DNA of 64,000 nucleotides from assembly GCA_963853835.1 (NCBI GenBank), contig OY970820.1, positions 20,019,873-20,083,872 of the forward strand, written 5' to 3'. Origin of the DNA: Calendula officinalis. Lineage: Eukaryota; Streptophyta; Magnoliopsida; Asterales; Asteraceae. The notes below the pieces were generated by a model that saw only the letters and a list, made by a program, of their open reading frames with translations, was not told the DNA's origin and ran no database searches. Position 1 is the stretch's first letter, and every line of letters begins with the position of its first letter. Shown here one piece after another: positions 12,609 to 24,544 of the stretch. The position numbers were made by a program, and so were the translations under genes.

Positions 12609-13350
12609 TTCTGTTGGTTACAAGTAAGATTCAAATGATTCTGTTGATAATATGATTGTAAAACTATAAATGTGTGTGTGTGTATTTTACTTCTTTTTAT
12701 CAGATAGATAATGAAAAACAATGATGTTTTGCTAATTCTACGTCAATTATGTGTACTATATCAAAATGCATATAACTACTAGAGGGATTTTAGTCGGGGT
12801 TTTTTTTTTTTGTCATTTTCTACTATTTATAGAAAGAGGTTTGTTAACATGTGCTATCTTATCTCATTTGGAGAACCACGAAATTTGGTCTCTCATCAAC
12901 AAGATGCATTAGTGATGTAATCTTGCACACAATATTCCAATTCGAACTAGTCGGTTTGGCCAATTACTTCGGTTAAATGCAGTTTGGTTAATGATAATTA
13001 GTAACCGAAAATTTCGGTAGATAATTGATAAAGCTTTCGGTTTCAGTTAAAAAGTATTTGGTTATTTGATTAACATACTATTAACGATTAGGTTAGTAAG
13101 TAGTAACCATTTTTTTTGCATTTGGCCCTAACACATATCATTTATTCATTTTTTTTTCTAGGAAAAAAAACATTGAATATTGTGTTGGATGTAAAAATAG
13201 TCAATAATAATTACTAAATAATAATCACTTAATGATAAAAGTTATAAACTTGTATTACAAAAGAGCTAATGAGCCAATATGTTCCACGTAAATATTTAAG
13301 GCAGATCCTTGAAAATATTACGTATTCTTTCTATAAACTTTATAAAATAA
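12609..13350. other. Intergenic, AT-rich, no gene seen
   Basis: This is the 3' flank of ATE1. I see only AT-rich DNA, plus a degraded patch rich in CGGTTT/GGTTA near 12950-13080 that may be an old MITE. There is no supportable gene. Confidence 0.5.
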
Positions 13351-13496
13351 AGGGGGTGTTTGGGAAAACTTATTAAGGGGGCTTATCTTACTACTTACTA
13401 ATGCATTTAGGCCTACATCTTTTAGTAAGTTTAAGGAGCTCCTTAATTTTAAGTTTAAGGAGATTTCCACTTTTAGTAAGTTCTTTAACTAAAAAA

Positions 13497-13572
13497 ATAA
13501 AGTGTTGCTTACATGATTCGAACACAAGACCTCTCCTAAGTAATCACTGTGTGTTAACCACTTCAACTACTT
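13497..13572 (-). mobile_element. tRNA-derived SINE head inside a MITE
   Basis: On the minus strand, box A-like TAGTTGAAGTGGTTA and box B-like TGTTCGAATCATG lie at pol III spacing, like a degenerate tRNA gene. It was inserted in, or captured by, the surrounding TIR element. Confidence 0.5.
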
Positions 13573-13591
13573 GATTATTTTGATTTATTCC

Positions 13592-13709
<118 letters not shown>

Positions 13710-14037
13710 CATTTAACGTAACCAGAACTCAACCATCATTTCTCTATTTAAAAGGCTCATATTTACTTTCACAAAAAGGCCAATTTCGGATCTGATCCTA
13801 CCATCACTAATGTCAGCACCTACCATCACTACGCACCACCACTCATCAACATCGCTATTGTCACCACCACTGGTACTGTCGTCACTTCGAAATATGGTTA
13901 CGGGTACCCGCCGCCGCATTGCGCGGGTACGCTGCTAGTTAGCTTAATAAGCCCAAAAAACCTTGAAATTTCAAACTTATTAAGCTTATATGCTAATAAA
14001 TCCCCTTAATAAGCTTTCCCAAACATCCTACTAATAA

Positions 14038-14218
14038 ATTAGGTTGTTTGATTAATGCGCCTGAGGCGCCAGATATTCTTAACAGAGTCCAACGTGTTAT
14101 GCATAGCAATGTTATGACTCCCAGATCCACAAATGTTGTTTTTAAAAGAATTAGTTTCGCAATTCAAAAAGGGATAGCGGCGCAGCTTGTTACCCGTTTG
14201 TCTTCTTTCTCCATGTAA
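14038..14218 (+). pseudogene. Possible terminal exon fragment, not recognised
   Basis: An open stretch of about 60 codons ends in TAA and reads in part EAPDILNRVQRVMHSNV then FKRISFAIQKGIAAQLVTRL. The composition is protein-like and has a clean stop, but I find no start, no partner exons and no known family. It lies between a MITE and the 3' end of the PPR gene. Confidence 0.3.
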
Positions 14219-14306
14219 AAAACGATATTTTGGTTATTGTGAAATTAATAATTTAAAATAGTTATAAAAAAAATCGCATTTCTAATTAAAAAAAAAAAGT
14301 GAAAAC

Positions 14307-17300
14307 TTACAAAGCAAAAACATGGTCAGTTACGCATGGAGCAAGTAGTAGCTTCCCAAATAATTCATCAAGCAATAAATATATTTCATTACAAGATTCA
14401 TGATACTTATCAGAAGCTGAAAACTGATGAATCTTCCCATTTATCTCAATCCAACTTGATCCTGGACTCTTTTTCTCAACTCCAAAATCCTTCATAATTG
14501 ACCTTATTTTAGCCACATCATTCCATCTATTTTCTTCAGCAAACATATTAACCAAAAGCGTATAATACCCGCTATTATCAGGCTCCAAAATCATCAACTG
14601 ATTAACAGCAATCAAACCAATTTCCAAATTCTTCTGAATTTTACAACCGCCTAATAAAGCACCCCAAATAACCGCATTTGGTTCCATTCTCATATCCCTT
14701 ATAACTTCCATTGCATCTTCTAACAGACCCGCCTTACATAATAAGTCAACCATACAACCATAATGTTCGATTTCTGGATAAATATGAAAATTACGAGTCA
14801 TGCTTGAAAAACATAGTTGACCATCTTTGACCATTCCTGCATGTGTGCAAGCACTAAGAACACTGATAAAAGTAACCCCATTTGGTTTTATATTCTCTTT
14901 CACCATATGATTAAACATTTTCAGTGCTTCATTTGCATACCCGTGTACTGCAAGCCCTTCAATTAGTGAGTTCCAACAAAAAAGATTTTTTTCGGGTAAT
15001 TTATAAAACACTAAAAGAGATTGTTCTAAACTGCCACATTTTGCATACATGTCAATTAATGAAGACCCGATATAAACATCAATATTAAATTGATGTGTTT
15101 TTATATAAAAATGTATCTTTTTCCCGTAATCAAGTGCCCCGAGATGAGCACAGGCTGAGATAATTGTAGCCATTGTTACTTCATCAGGTGTAACACCGTT
15201 TGTAGTCATATCATTAAAAGTTGATAATGATTTTTGGTATAATTTGTTTTGGGAATAACAGTTGATCATAGTGGTCCATGAAATTAAATCTTTTTCGGGC
15301 ATTTTGCTAAATAAAATCTCTGCAGATTCGACATCTTTTATTCTAGCATACCCGTCAATTAATGAGTTCCATGAAGCAAAATTTCTTTCAGGCATTTCAT
15401 CAAACAGTTTGTGTGCAGAAACCAAATCTCCTGATCGTGCAAGAACTGAAACTATTGAAGTCCATACAAAAACATCTCTTTCCACCATTTCATCAAACAC
15501 TTGTCTCGATTCAAAGATCTTTCCTAAACTTGAATATAAATCGATCAATGCTGTTTGAACATACACGTGAGAATTGAACCCTAATTTCCATATCTGCCCT
15601 TTAATGGCTTCTCCGTTTCTTGATTGTGAAAGTAAAGCACAACTTTTAACAACTGATGAAAATGTGTAGCTAGTGGGACTAATTTGATCACTCAACATTT
15701 TTATGTAGAATTGAAGAGCTTGAATTGGGGAAGAACAACAAACACAAGCTCGAATAACAGCATTGTACACAAATACATTCGGGTCATTCATTTGTGTAAA
15801 GGCTTTAGTTGCATATTCTATTTGATAAAAGGTTGAACATGCTGTCACAAACTGGTTTATCATGAAGCAATCTTGATTGAAGCTGTTTTTGACCATGCAC
15901 GCGTAAATCGATTCTAGTTTGGTCAAGTTTGAGCAAATTTTCAAGTGATTGACTATGTTGTCTTTGTTGATACCTGGGAGATAGCAAATCGTTAAACCGG
16001 TGAGTCAGGCATAGAAACAAACACTCGGTGTGCATTGTAAATATTATAGTATCAAAAACTCAGTTTTTCATAATTACGTGTTCGAACAACGATTGTCAAA
16101 CACGAGGATTAGGCACGTCAACCCTGGATCTCCTATGATGATCACAGTGCAAACCCAACAAGTTCTTGGCGAACCTAGGGTGATCGAGGTTGAGTGCGAA
16201 GGTGAAAGTGAGAGTATGTTAACTCTGTGTTTTAGGCTGCTTTGATCCGTCTCAGTGTGTTTCTGTGTGTGTCAGTATGCCATCGATAATGAGCTAGGCC
16301 ATGTATTTATATGGTCATTGTCAGGTATATGGAACGTTGGCTCATTATGACTGCAATAAAGCAGTCATGAAGCACCATTATGATGGCGTAATGATCGTGT
16401 AACGCCTTACTATTATGACTGCAATAAAGCAATCATGAAGCGCCATTATGACTACTAACCTCATCAGGACAGCACGACTTCAATGACAGACGCTGACAAT
16501 CCTGACAGGCGATGATCACCTTGACCGGACAGGCGGTCATGACTTTGACAGGCGGTAGACTTTGACAGGCGATAGGCGGTCATGGTTATGACAGGACAGC
16601 ACGACTTCAATGACAGACGCTGACAATCCTGACAGGCGATGATCACCTTGACCGGACAGGCGGTCATGACTTTGACAGGCGGTAGACTTTGACAGGCGAT
16701 AGGCGGTCATGGTTTTGGCGGATCTAGGTTTTGGGAAATTAGCCTATATGTATGTAGTTAATCCCTACTAACCTCATCATGCCCCCGAGTTAGGATTTGC
16801 CAAAAAATCAATTTGCAAGTCGTAACTATCGAGTAAGTCTCTTCCGGTTTTTCTTTTCTTTTTTTTTTCTTCTTCTTTTTTTTTTTTTTTTTTTTTTCGA
16901 TCGATCGAATGCATCGGTTAGAGTTCGTCGATTGTAACCGGCTGTCCGATCGTTAGAGTTTGTCGTTAGACCGAGACGTTTAGATGATTAGACCGGTTGT
17001 CAATTTATCGACCGGCTAAGAGCTTAGACCGGCGGTTCGTCTCTTTGACCGGCGGTTGCATCGCAAACAAGTTCGTCGAGTCCGGGCCTCGATTTTAACC
17101 GGCTGTATTATTTAGACCGGCGGTTTCATTGCCTTGACCGGCGTTTTATTGCCTTGACCGGCGGTATTAGGGTTATGGCCGACCGGGAGTATAGGGTTTT
17201 ATATAGTGGAGGGTTAGGGGTTTAGGTGGATCTGCGGAACGTTCTCGACGGTCGAGACCGGCTGTCGCAGGGTGAGGCCGGCGGTCAAAGGTGGTGACAT

Positions 17301-20300
17301 TCGAACCTTTGTGTAGATCGGCGATTTAGGGCATAGGGTATAGCGGACCGGCGGCTAGGGTTTGGTGGTACAACCGGCTGTGTAGGGTTAGAGTTTAACG
17401 AGACCTGACCGGCAGATTAGCGCCTTCGACCGGCTGTTTTGAGTGCCTGACCGGCGGTTTCATTATCGTGACCGGCGGTTTTAGGGTCGAGCGATTTTAG
17501 GGTTTATGTGAACAGCGGTTTTAGGGTTTATGTGAACCCGTCGACCGGCAGTTTAAGCTTTATACCTCAGGCGATCGCAAATCGTTGTACGAAAGGGGGA
17601 CCGGCGGTTCCCGTCCGCGGGTTCGGGATTTGGATTGGCATCGACCGTAATGTGGACCGGCTGGCCAAGGCGGACCGGCGGCCGCAAGTTCGAAAGGAAC
17701 CGGCGATACAAAGTAAGCGTCGATTAGCAACCTTTTTTTTTTAAACATAACGTGGGAGGTTAAATGACCGGCGGTTTTACGGTTGTTCGGGTTTGGGGGA
17801 CCGTCGGATTAGGGTATGTTTGAGCCGGCGGTCGCAGGGTGTACCCGAGGGGTATGGGCCGGCGATTAATCTTAAACCGGCGGTAGTTCGGGCAGTCCGT
17901 TTAGACCGGCGGTAGGTCGTAGCAGATTACCTTTATACGTTTTTACGCTTTAAATCGTTAACGCCTTCCTAACTGTAATTGTATGTTGTTTGCAACAGGT
18001 TTTAGCTGAGTTGGTCGCTACCTTACGTACTTGCTTGTCCCTTGCTTTGCGTTGAAAAATAATGTTTTTATTGGATGATCAAGCCAATAACACATTTTTG
18101 TTTTTATCTTTTTATTATGGATGTTGTGTCCATGACACCGTCTTGGGCGTGCATGACAGTGTGTATATTTGGTTGTTCGTATGACACTTTCTTGAGAGCC
18201 CATGATGCCTTCGTATGTCAATGACCTGGGTAGATCTCTGATGTATACTTCATATTGTGCCTGTGACACTGTGCCCATGGCACTTTTGTTGGTTAACCTT
18301 TACTTTGTTTACTCGCGAGGATTGTCGCTTCCCAGTGAGAAGTGCTTATCTTTTATCAAGTAGATTAAAAGACGAGTATGATTGTATGTTATTTGGCCAG
18401 ACAAGGTTGTCTTTCTTGGCTTCATACATGTTGTATTGAACTATGTTCTTAGTTGTGTACATGCACATGCATGTTCAAGTTGTAACATTGTACGTAATGA
18501 AAGTGCATGTTTGGCTTTAGACTGAGATGTCTATCGTGGCCTTATGCTTTTTGTATTGAATCCTTACTTCAATATTTATTTGTTTATGTAAAAACCATAG
18601 AAAAATGATACTGTGAGATAATATTGGGATACAAGATCAGACCAAATGTTATTATCGCCAGTTTCATGCATGACCATGACATCCCATGTGCTTGGAAACA
18701 TGTATTGAAAACATAAAGGAAAAAATGACAGTAAAGACTATCGCACCTTGATAGGTCAGTTAATATTGGCTCCCTCATGTATCATGAGGATATGGCCATC
18801 AGGTGGTCCAGGATGTTCTGTGTCCTCCCCCTTCTTTTGCCAAGCATAACTCTTCTTAAGTGGAGGTTTATTTGCTTGCTGCTTAGCGCCAGAGACAAGG
18901 TGTTCTAGTTTGCCTTCTTCCAAAGCCCGCCTGATTTCCCTTTTTAGCTCTCTACAGGCATTCGTGTCGTGTCCATGATCTTCATGGAAATCACAGTATT
19001 TATTCATGTTTTTCGTACCCGACCTATGCTCCATCTGGGGTGGAGGTGTGAAGGTAGCGCACACCTGCTCTGTTATCAAGATTTCTTTTGGTGTTTTGCT
19101 AAGAGCACGCTCAGACGGATGTTTATCGTATGGGCCAAACCTCCGGTTGCTCCTTTCATCTCGTTGATGATCACCAGTTAGAGCATCATGCCTGCGATCT
19201 GACGTGTCAGTCCATGACTTGCCGCCTACCTCTCTTGTCAGGGAGACAGTTTCTTTTGACCTTAGATAGTCATATGCCCTGTCCGTGGCTTCTTTGAAAG
19301 TAATTGGAGTTCTCTTGATTAACTTTTCTTGCAGTTGTCCTGGAAGCAGGGAGAGAGTAAAGCCCGAAATTTGCTGACTTTCGGGTAAGGCGACAATTTT
19401 CTGGCACTCCTGCGTATAACGCTGAATGAAGTCGCGTAACCCCTCGCCTTCCCTTTGTCGCAGTAAATGTGCTTCGATATGAGTTCTCTGCTGCTTCTTT
19501 TGCTGGACAAAGTGAGTTACAAATTTAGCCTTTAGATCTGCAAAGTCTTGAATACTCCTCTCCGGTAAGTCAGCAAACCAATCACGGGCGAAACCCTGCA
19601 ACGTGCCAGGGAACATGTGACAAGCGACTGGGTCTAGCCATTTCTCTGTCATAATGGCCTGTTCAAAAAGAGCAAGGTGGTCATCAGGATCCCGTGTACC
19701 GTCGTAAGTACCAACGATGGACGGAATTTTTTGTTTGTCAGGAAGTGGAAATCTGGCCACCCAGTCACAGAACTTCGAACTAACCACCGACAAAGGCATA
19801 GTGGCCGTTCGGGGTGGTACGGCTGCGGACACGAGTGCTTGCAACACGCGCAACATGTCATTAGATGTGTCCTGTGGTGGAGGTGGTGGTGGGGTGATGT
19901 GAATGGGTGGTTGTCGTAACTGCTCCAGTAATTGTGACAACGGATCGACTGGTTGAACAACCGGTGGCTGCGGTGCTGGGCGCAACGCCGCTACCAACTG
20001 AGACAACAAGTCCGATGAAGTAGGTGGTGGAGGAGGTGGTGGTGGTTGGGCACTCTGAGCCAACCTTCGGAGTAACTCCACAATTGGATCCTCCCGAACT
20101 CCTGGCGTAGCGGCTTGTGGAAAGGTGGAAACAGGCTGTCTGACCGGATCCGTGCCATCCTCCTGAGAGCTTGTCCCGTGGGACAAAAGAGGCTGAAATG
20201 AAGGGATGGGCGTCACTGGCTGTGGTGAGGTAAACGAACTAGATCCAACAAGCCTTGTGGAGAAAAGTGGACTTGTTAAAGAGGGATACCCTTGTGTCCT

Positions 20301-21422
20301 GACATCCGACACCGTCCACTCAGAATCGATGTATGGTTCCATGATACGACTGGGCGAGGTTATCACCGCCTCGGGTATAGTGGTAATCACGGTAGTGGTT
20401 ATTAATGGCGATGAAGAAATGACCAGCGATGGCTGTGTATCCGCCATAGAAACGGTTTGATTACTGAGAAGGGAAAAAGAAAAGTGAAAGTTTGGAAAAG
20501 TGAAACGCCGTTGAAAAACGGGTCCCACGGATGGCGCCAATGTTCGAACAACGATTGTCAAACACGAGGATTAGGCACGTCAACCCTGGATCTCCTATGA
20601 TGATCACAGTGCAAACCCAACAAGTTCTTGGCGAACCTAGGGTGATCGAGGTTGAGTGCGAAGGTGAAAGTGAGAGTATGTTAACTCTGTGTTTTAGGCT
20701 GCTTTGATCCGTCTCAGTGTGTTTCTGTGTGTGTCAGTATGCCATCGATAATGAGCTAGGCCATGTATTTATATGGTCATTGTCAGGTATATGGAACGTT
20801 GGCTCATTATGACTGCAATAAAGCAGTCATGAAGCACCATTATGATGGCGTAATGATCGTGTAACGCCTTACTATTATGACTGCAATAAAGCAATCATGA
20901 AGCGCCATTATGACTACTAACCTCATCAGGACAGCACGACTTCAATGACAGACGCTGACAATCCTGACAGGCGATGATCACCTTGACCGGACAGGCGGTC
21001 ATGACTTTGACAGGCGGTAGACTTTGACAGGCGATAGGCGGTCATGGTTATGACAGGACAGCACGACTTCAATGACAGACGCTGACAATCCTGACAGGCG
21101 ATGATCACCTTGACCGGACAGGCGGTCATGACTTTGACAGGCGGTAGACTTTGACAGGCGATAGGCGGTCATGGTTTTGGCGGATCTAGGTTTTGGGAAA
21201 TTAGCCTATATGTATGTAGTTAATCCCTACTAACCTCATCATTACGTAAGACGTTCAAAGTTGAATAAAAGAAGCAAAAGTTTGAATCTTTAAACCTTGT
21301 AATTCTGCAAGATGGGCGGTCGGTAATCGAATCAAATTTGTTGCTGCTGTTATAAAGTAGCAAGAAAAATGTTGGCGTAAAGCAGTTGGAATCAAACCGC
21401 ATGCTCTGGCGCCAAAGTTCAT
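14307..21422 (-). CDS. Pentatricopeptide repeat protein (PLS class, E domain), intron holds an LTR element
   Basis: Organellar RNA-binding PPR protein. Exon 1 is 21422-21296 (ATG in frame, MNFGARACGLIPTALRQ, an Arg-rich start suited to organelle import). Exon 2 is 15973-14307. The splice (G|GT codon) keeps frame and gives 597 residues. Exon 2 carries about a dozen PPR units such as VFVWTSIVSVLARSGDLVSA and NFASWNSLIDGYARIKDVES. It ends in E/E+ motifs (GALLGGCKIQKNLEIG, KKSPGSSWIEINGKIHQF) and has no DYW deaminase domain. It resembles Arabidopsis At1g06143 as I recall it. Intron 1 is 5322 nt, of which 5168 nt are a young LTR element and its duplicated target. The ancestral intron would be about 154 nt. 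Without exon 1 the frame has no ATG before residue 52, which supports this model. Confidence 0.88.
16079..16779 (-). repeat. 3' LTR of the gag-only element
   Basis: Starts TGTTCGAACAACG and ends CTCATCA on the plus strand. It holds a direct duplication of about 118 bp (near 16466-16704) rich in CAGGCGGTCATG-type words. Confidence 0.93.
16780..16789 (-). other. Polypurine tract of the gag-only element
   Basis: On the minus strand CTCGGGGGCA abuts the LTR start, the expected place for plus-strand priming. Confidence 0.75.
16930..17920. repeat. Dispersed RCCGGCGGT motif array
   Basis: About fifteen copies of (G/A)CCGGCGG and eight or so ACCGGCTGT/ACCGGCAG variants are spaced irregularly (roughly 20-110 bp) over 1 kb. 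Examples lie near 17031, 17051, 17117, 17157, 17277, 17450, 17600, 17767, 17825, 17876 and 17905. The region is far more GC-rich than its surroundings and encodes no protein I can support. Confidence 0.85.
18756..20447 (-). CDS. Gag polyprotein of the non-autonomous LTR element
   Basis: 563 residues from ATG (MADTQPSLVISSS). The frame is open further upstream into the LTR, but this ATG, about 90 nt after the PBS, is the natural start. The N-terminal third is Pro/Ser/Thr-rich, with poly-Pro runs. A retrotransposon gag domain follows, with WFADLPERSIQDFADLKAKF and REGEGLRDFIQRY. A zinc-binding-like CDFHEDHGHDTNAC lies near the end, then a basic tail. The ORF is intact with no internal stop. It probably forms particles used by enzymes of an autonomous relative. 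Confidence 0.88.
   Translation of the reverse strand: MADTQPSLVISSSPLITTTVITTIPEAVITSPSRIMEPYIDSEWTVSDVRTQGYPSLTSPLFSTRLVGSSSFTSPQPVTPIPSFQPLLSHGTSSQEDGTDPVRQPVSTFPQAATPGVREDPIVELLRRLAQSAQPPPPPPPPTSSDLLSQLVAALRPAPQPPVVQPVDPLSQLLEQLRQPPIHITPPPPPPQDTSNDMLRVLQALVSAAVPPRTATMPLSVVSSKFCDWVARFPLPDKQKIPSIVGTYDGTRDPDDHLALFEQAIMTEKWLDPVACHMFPGTLQGFARDWFADLPERSIQDFADLKAKFVTHFVQQKKQQRTHIEAHLLRQREGEGLRDFIQRYTQECQKIVALPESQQISGFTLSLLPGQLQEKLIKRTPITFKEATDRAYDYLRSKETVSLTREVGGKSWTDTSDRRHDALTGDHQRDERSNRRFGPYDKHPSERALSKTPKEILITEQVCATFTPPPQMEHRSGTKNMNKYCDFHEDHGHDTNACRELKREIRRALEEGKLEHLVSGAKQQANKPPLKKSYAWQKKGEDTEHPGPPDGHILMIHEGANIN
20521..20540 (-). other. Primer-binding site of the gag-only element
   Basis: On the minus strand TTGGCGCCATCCGTGGGA directly follows the 5' LTR. 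A TGGCGCC core is common in plant Ty3/gypsy PBSs. Confidence 0.75.
20541..21241 (-). repeat. 5' LTR of the gag-only element
   Basis: Same length (701 bp) as its partner, and no difference was found by eye. Confidence 0.93.
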
Positions 21423-21709
21423 CGGAAAGAATTCTTATGAACTAATTTGAATTGGGTTTTACTTCTATAGATCATCAACTTGGAGATCACGTGACAAAAG
21501 TGAAAGCCCACGTGAAATTTTCTATTTTAAGAAAAATTAACAAAATTAAAAGTAAGTTTTTTATTTCGAAATGTGCAGGTGTAATATTGCTGTCCCTTTG
21601 GGTTATTTGCTATTCTGCATGCCGCAAGGATCACCTATATTCCCTCTTTGTTTTTTAGGGTTCCAAGATCAATAATCGTCTGATCTCTGTTTTGCTGCTT
21701 GTCTTCGCA
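21423..21709. promoter_or_regulatory. Divergent promoter between PPR and TLD genes, two G-boxes
   Basis: Only 287 bp separate the two start codons, which point away from each other. CACGTG occurs at 21488-21493 and 21509-21514, with starts 21 bp apart, about two helical turns. G-boxes bind bZIP and bHLH factors. Shared control of both genes is inferred, not shown. Confidence 0.6.
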
Positions 21710-23682
21710 ATGAATTCATGGAAAATCAAATTTAAAGGAAAATTACCAATTTTATATTCATCTTCTTCCCGTTCATCCACGTCTTCTGATGATGATCAGG
21801 TAATTTCTTTCTATATCTCATATTTGGATTTATTTGCTTCCCAATTGGCAGATAGAAAACCTAAGTATTATGATCTATATGGGTTTCAAATGGGTTTGCT
21901 ATGATTCATGAAATTCATCAACCCTTTTGGCCTAATGATATCCAAAGTGCATATAGTTTGGGCATTTTATATGGAAATGTTTCCTGAAAGTGGATTATGT
22001 GATATTGAATAATCAGTTGTAACAAAACATGTTACAGGAGATAAGTGTTTGGATGTGTTTCTGTTGTTTGAAGTCACAATTACCAATAATCAATTGTTTA
22101 ACTGTTTTGTAAAAGTCTAATTATTTAAAGATCCACATGTAAAACAACCCCTAAAATTATCAATTTCAAAATGCGATTACTGATATATGCAACGGATTTG
22201 TGTATCTGTAGATCGCATCACGTTCCAGTTATTTATCATCAATTCTGTCTTACTTTTTTCCCTCATACGAACAAATTACATCGCTTGAAACAAACAGCCT
22301 AAAGACTATAAACTGCCCAAATTCAGAAACTTCAGATACCAAATACGACACTCGAGAACAAGGGTCGGGAAAAACCACAAGCAGTTGTGATGCAATTGAC
22401 CTCCGTACACCAAGAAAACACATTTCAGAAGCCAATTTGGATTCTGTTTTCATTTCTTCTGAACTTTTCCACTTTTTTCAGTGTTGCCTTCCAAATATAG
22501 TTAAAGATTGCCAATGGGTTCTGCTATACAGGTAATAATATCTCAGTATAGTTGTGGTATTTAATTATTGTAAAATTGGGTTTTTGACATATATGCATGT
22601 GTTTGTTTACCTTTTGTTTTGAAATGAAGGGCAGTACCTTAAAACATGGCATGTCACTTCGTACACTTATTCGCAACACTTGTCATCTATCTGGTCCTTG
22701 TTTACTGGTAAGATCAGTTCCTTAGAGATGGAAAAATGGATGGGTCGGGTCACGGGTCAAAATGAGTTCGGGCCAAAATGGGTAAAAGTTGACACGGGTT
22801 GTATTGTTCATGTTAGATTACTGGAGATAGTAAAGGTGCTGTATTTGGGGGGTTGCTAAATTGCCCGTTGACACCTACACCCACGAGGAAATATCAGGTT
22901 AGTTTGCCAAAATTATAGAGAAATTGAGAGCTGTTATAACATATGTTTGATGATGTAGTTTTTCAATTTTTTGTTCGCTTAATTATTTTAATTCTGTTAT
23001 TGTCTTTACAGGGGACACTTCAAACATTTGTTTTCACAACATTATATGGTCCACCAACCTTGTTTAGACCAACGGGTAAAGCATCTTATTGGGTCGATAT
23101 GGGTTATGTTTTATTTCTAACATTGAAAGACACTCAAAGTTAATCTTAACCTTGTTTAATATGACAATGCCTTGTTTTAATTGATTATTAAAAAATCTAT
23201 TTGTAAAAGGCGGATTAATATTTGTGTATTTTGTTTTTGAAAAGGTGCAAACCGGTACTATTATATGTGTTTAAATGAGATGCTAGCGTTTGGTGGAGGA
23301 GGAAGTTTTGCCTTACGCTTGGATGGAGAATTGTAATAATCACTAATTTCGTTATGACAATTAACATGACAGTTATATTCTTTATAATCTTAATTCTTTT
23401 ATTTGTGTACAAAAGGCTAAATGGAACTAGTGGACCGTGTGACACATTTGGTAACCGATGTCTAGCTCATAACGAAGAGTTTCAGTTGAAGAACGTTGAG
23501 GTAATACTTCAAAAACCTAACCTAAAAAACCAACACTTTTCAAACCAAAACTGAAAACTAAACCAACGTAATACGAACTTGGTGTTTGATCCTGTGGAAA
23601 TGTTTTTATGACATTAATCGTGTGTGTTTTCTTTTTTTAGGTTTGGGGTTTCACTCATTCCTCTCAGTATCATAATTTTTAG
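21710..23682 (+). CDS. TLD-domain protein
   Basis: Eight exons join in phase: 21710-21799, 22212-22531, 22635-22707, 22817-22897, 23012-23075, 23245-23332, 23416-23500 and 23641-23682. They give 280 residues. The N-terminus is Ser-rich and variable. From exon 2 on, the TLD domain is clear: CLPNIVKDCQWVLLYST, LSGPCLLITGDSKGAVFGG, QTFVFTTLYGPPTLFRPTG, NGTSGPCDTFGNRC and the C-terminal VWGFTHSSQY. TLD proteins (OXR1/TBC1D24 relatives) are linked to oxidative-stress resistance and V-ATPase binding in animals. The plant role is less clear. The gene looks intact and shares its promoter with the PPR gene. Confidence 0.9.
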
Positions 23683-24544
23683 GCTACTAATTGCTTCAGT
23701 AACCTAAAAAAAAGTTGATGAAATGTTCACCAAATTTGTACAGACAATGCTGTAACTGTACTTATGATATGAATTTGTTTCGAGTGTAGAAAGAATACTT
23801 ATGATAAACAGCCTGTATTAACAAAATCTCTCATTTTCTAATTAGTTGCATCTCTCATATGCAAACTTGTAGCTTTTTAAAATTCTGAGAACACGCCGTT
23901 AAAATAGGAAACAACAAACGTGACCTGGCCTTCTAAGACTCCACTGTTTCCAAACAGTCAAAGGTAAGTCCATTGAGGCAACCGCTATGTATTTTGCATC
24001 TGGCCCAAATGTATTTTACCTGCAACAGTAACTATATGCATATTCAGATTAAAACGGTTATCCAAACATTTCAAATCATCTCCTCAATTCCATACATCTT
24101 AATTTTCATTTTCTTTTTTTCTTTTGATTCTGTTTTATTGTTATAGTTAGGTAGTTTTTGTACAGATAATACTCCGAGACAACTCAAGCTCTGTTATTCA
24201 AAATTCATTTACGCTTATACATGTTTCGCTTTCTACACTCGTGCTTTGTTTGCTCAAATAATTGTATTTAGCGTTTTGATGATGACAATATGTAAGAAAA
24301 CTTAAACACTTGTATAGTTTAAGTGTACTCATTGAGTTGAAGTGTATATAAGACTAGATGGATTAAAAGTGTGTTGATTAAAATAAATGTTTTTGCTTCG
24401 AGAGTTACGTTGCTCTGTCTTAATTTATGTAGGAGAGGAATTAAGCTTGCTGATATTCTTTATCTGTGGGAACACGTAGAGTCAAAAATTCGTCTTTTCT
24501 TAATTTGTTTGTTCCATGCTTAGAAATATTCTAAATAAGATGAT

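Larger units (their letters stand above)
16079..21241 (-). mobile_element. Gag-only LTR retrotransposon (TR-GAG type, Ty3/gypsy-like)
   Basis: Two 701-bp LTRs (16079-16779 and 20541-21241) are flanked by the 5-bp duplication TTACG (16074-16078 and 21242-21246). Read on the minus strand, the 5' LTR is followed directly by a primer-binding site starting TTGGCGCCATCC. A gag ORF follows, then about 2 kb of non-coding GC-rich DNA, then a polypurine tract CTCGGGGGCA. There is no protease, RT, RNase H or integrase, so it must move in trans. The LTRs look identical wherever I compared them, so insertion is recent. It lies in PPR intron 1, in the same orientation as the host gene. Confidence 0.9.

Noticed and set aside
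16464..16667. Identical 67-codon frames in both LTRs (also 20926-21129)
   Set aside because: They read the duplicated LTR block; no protein signature.
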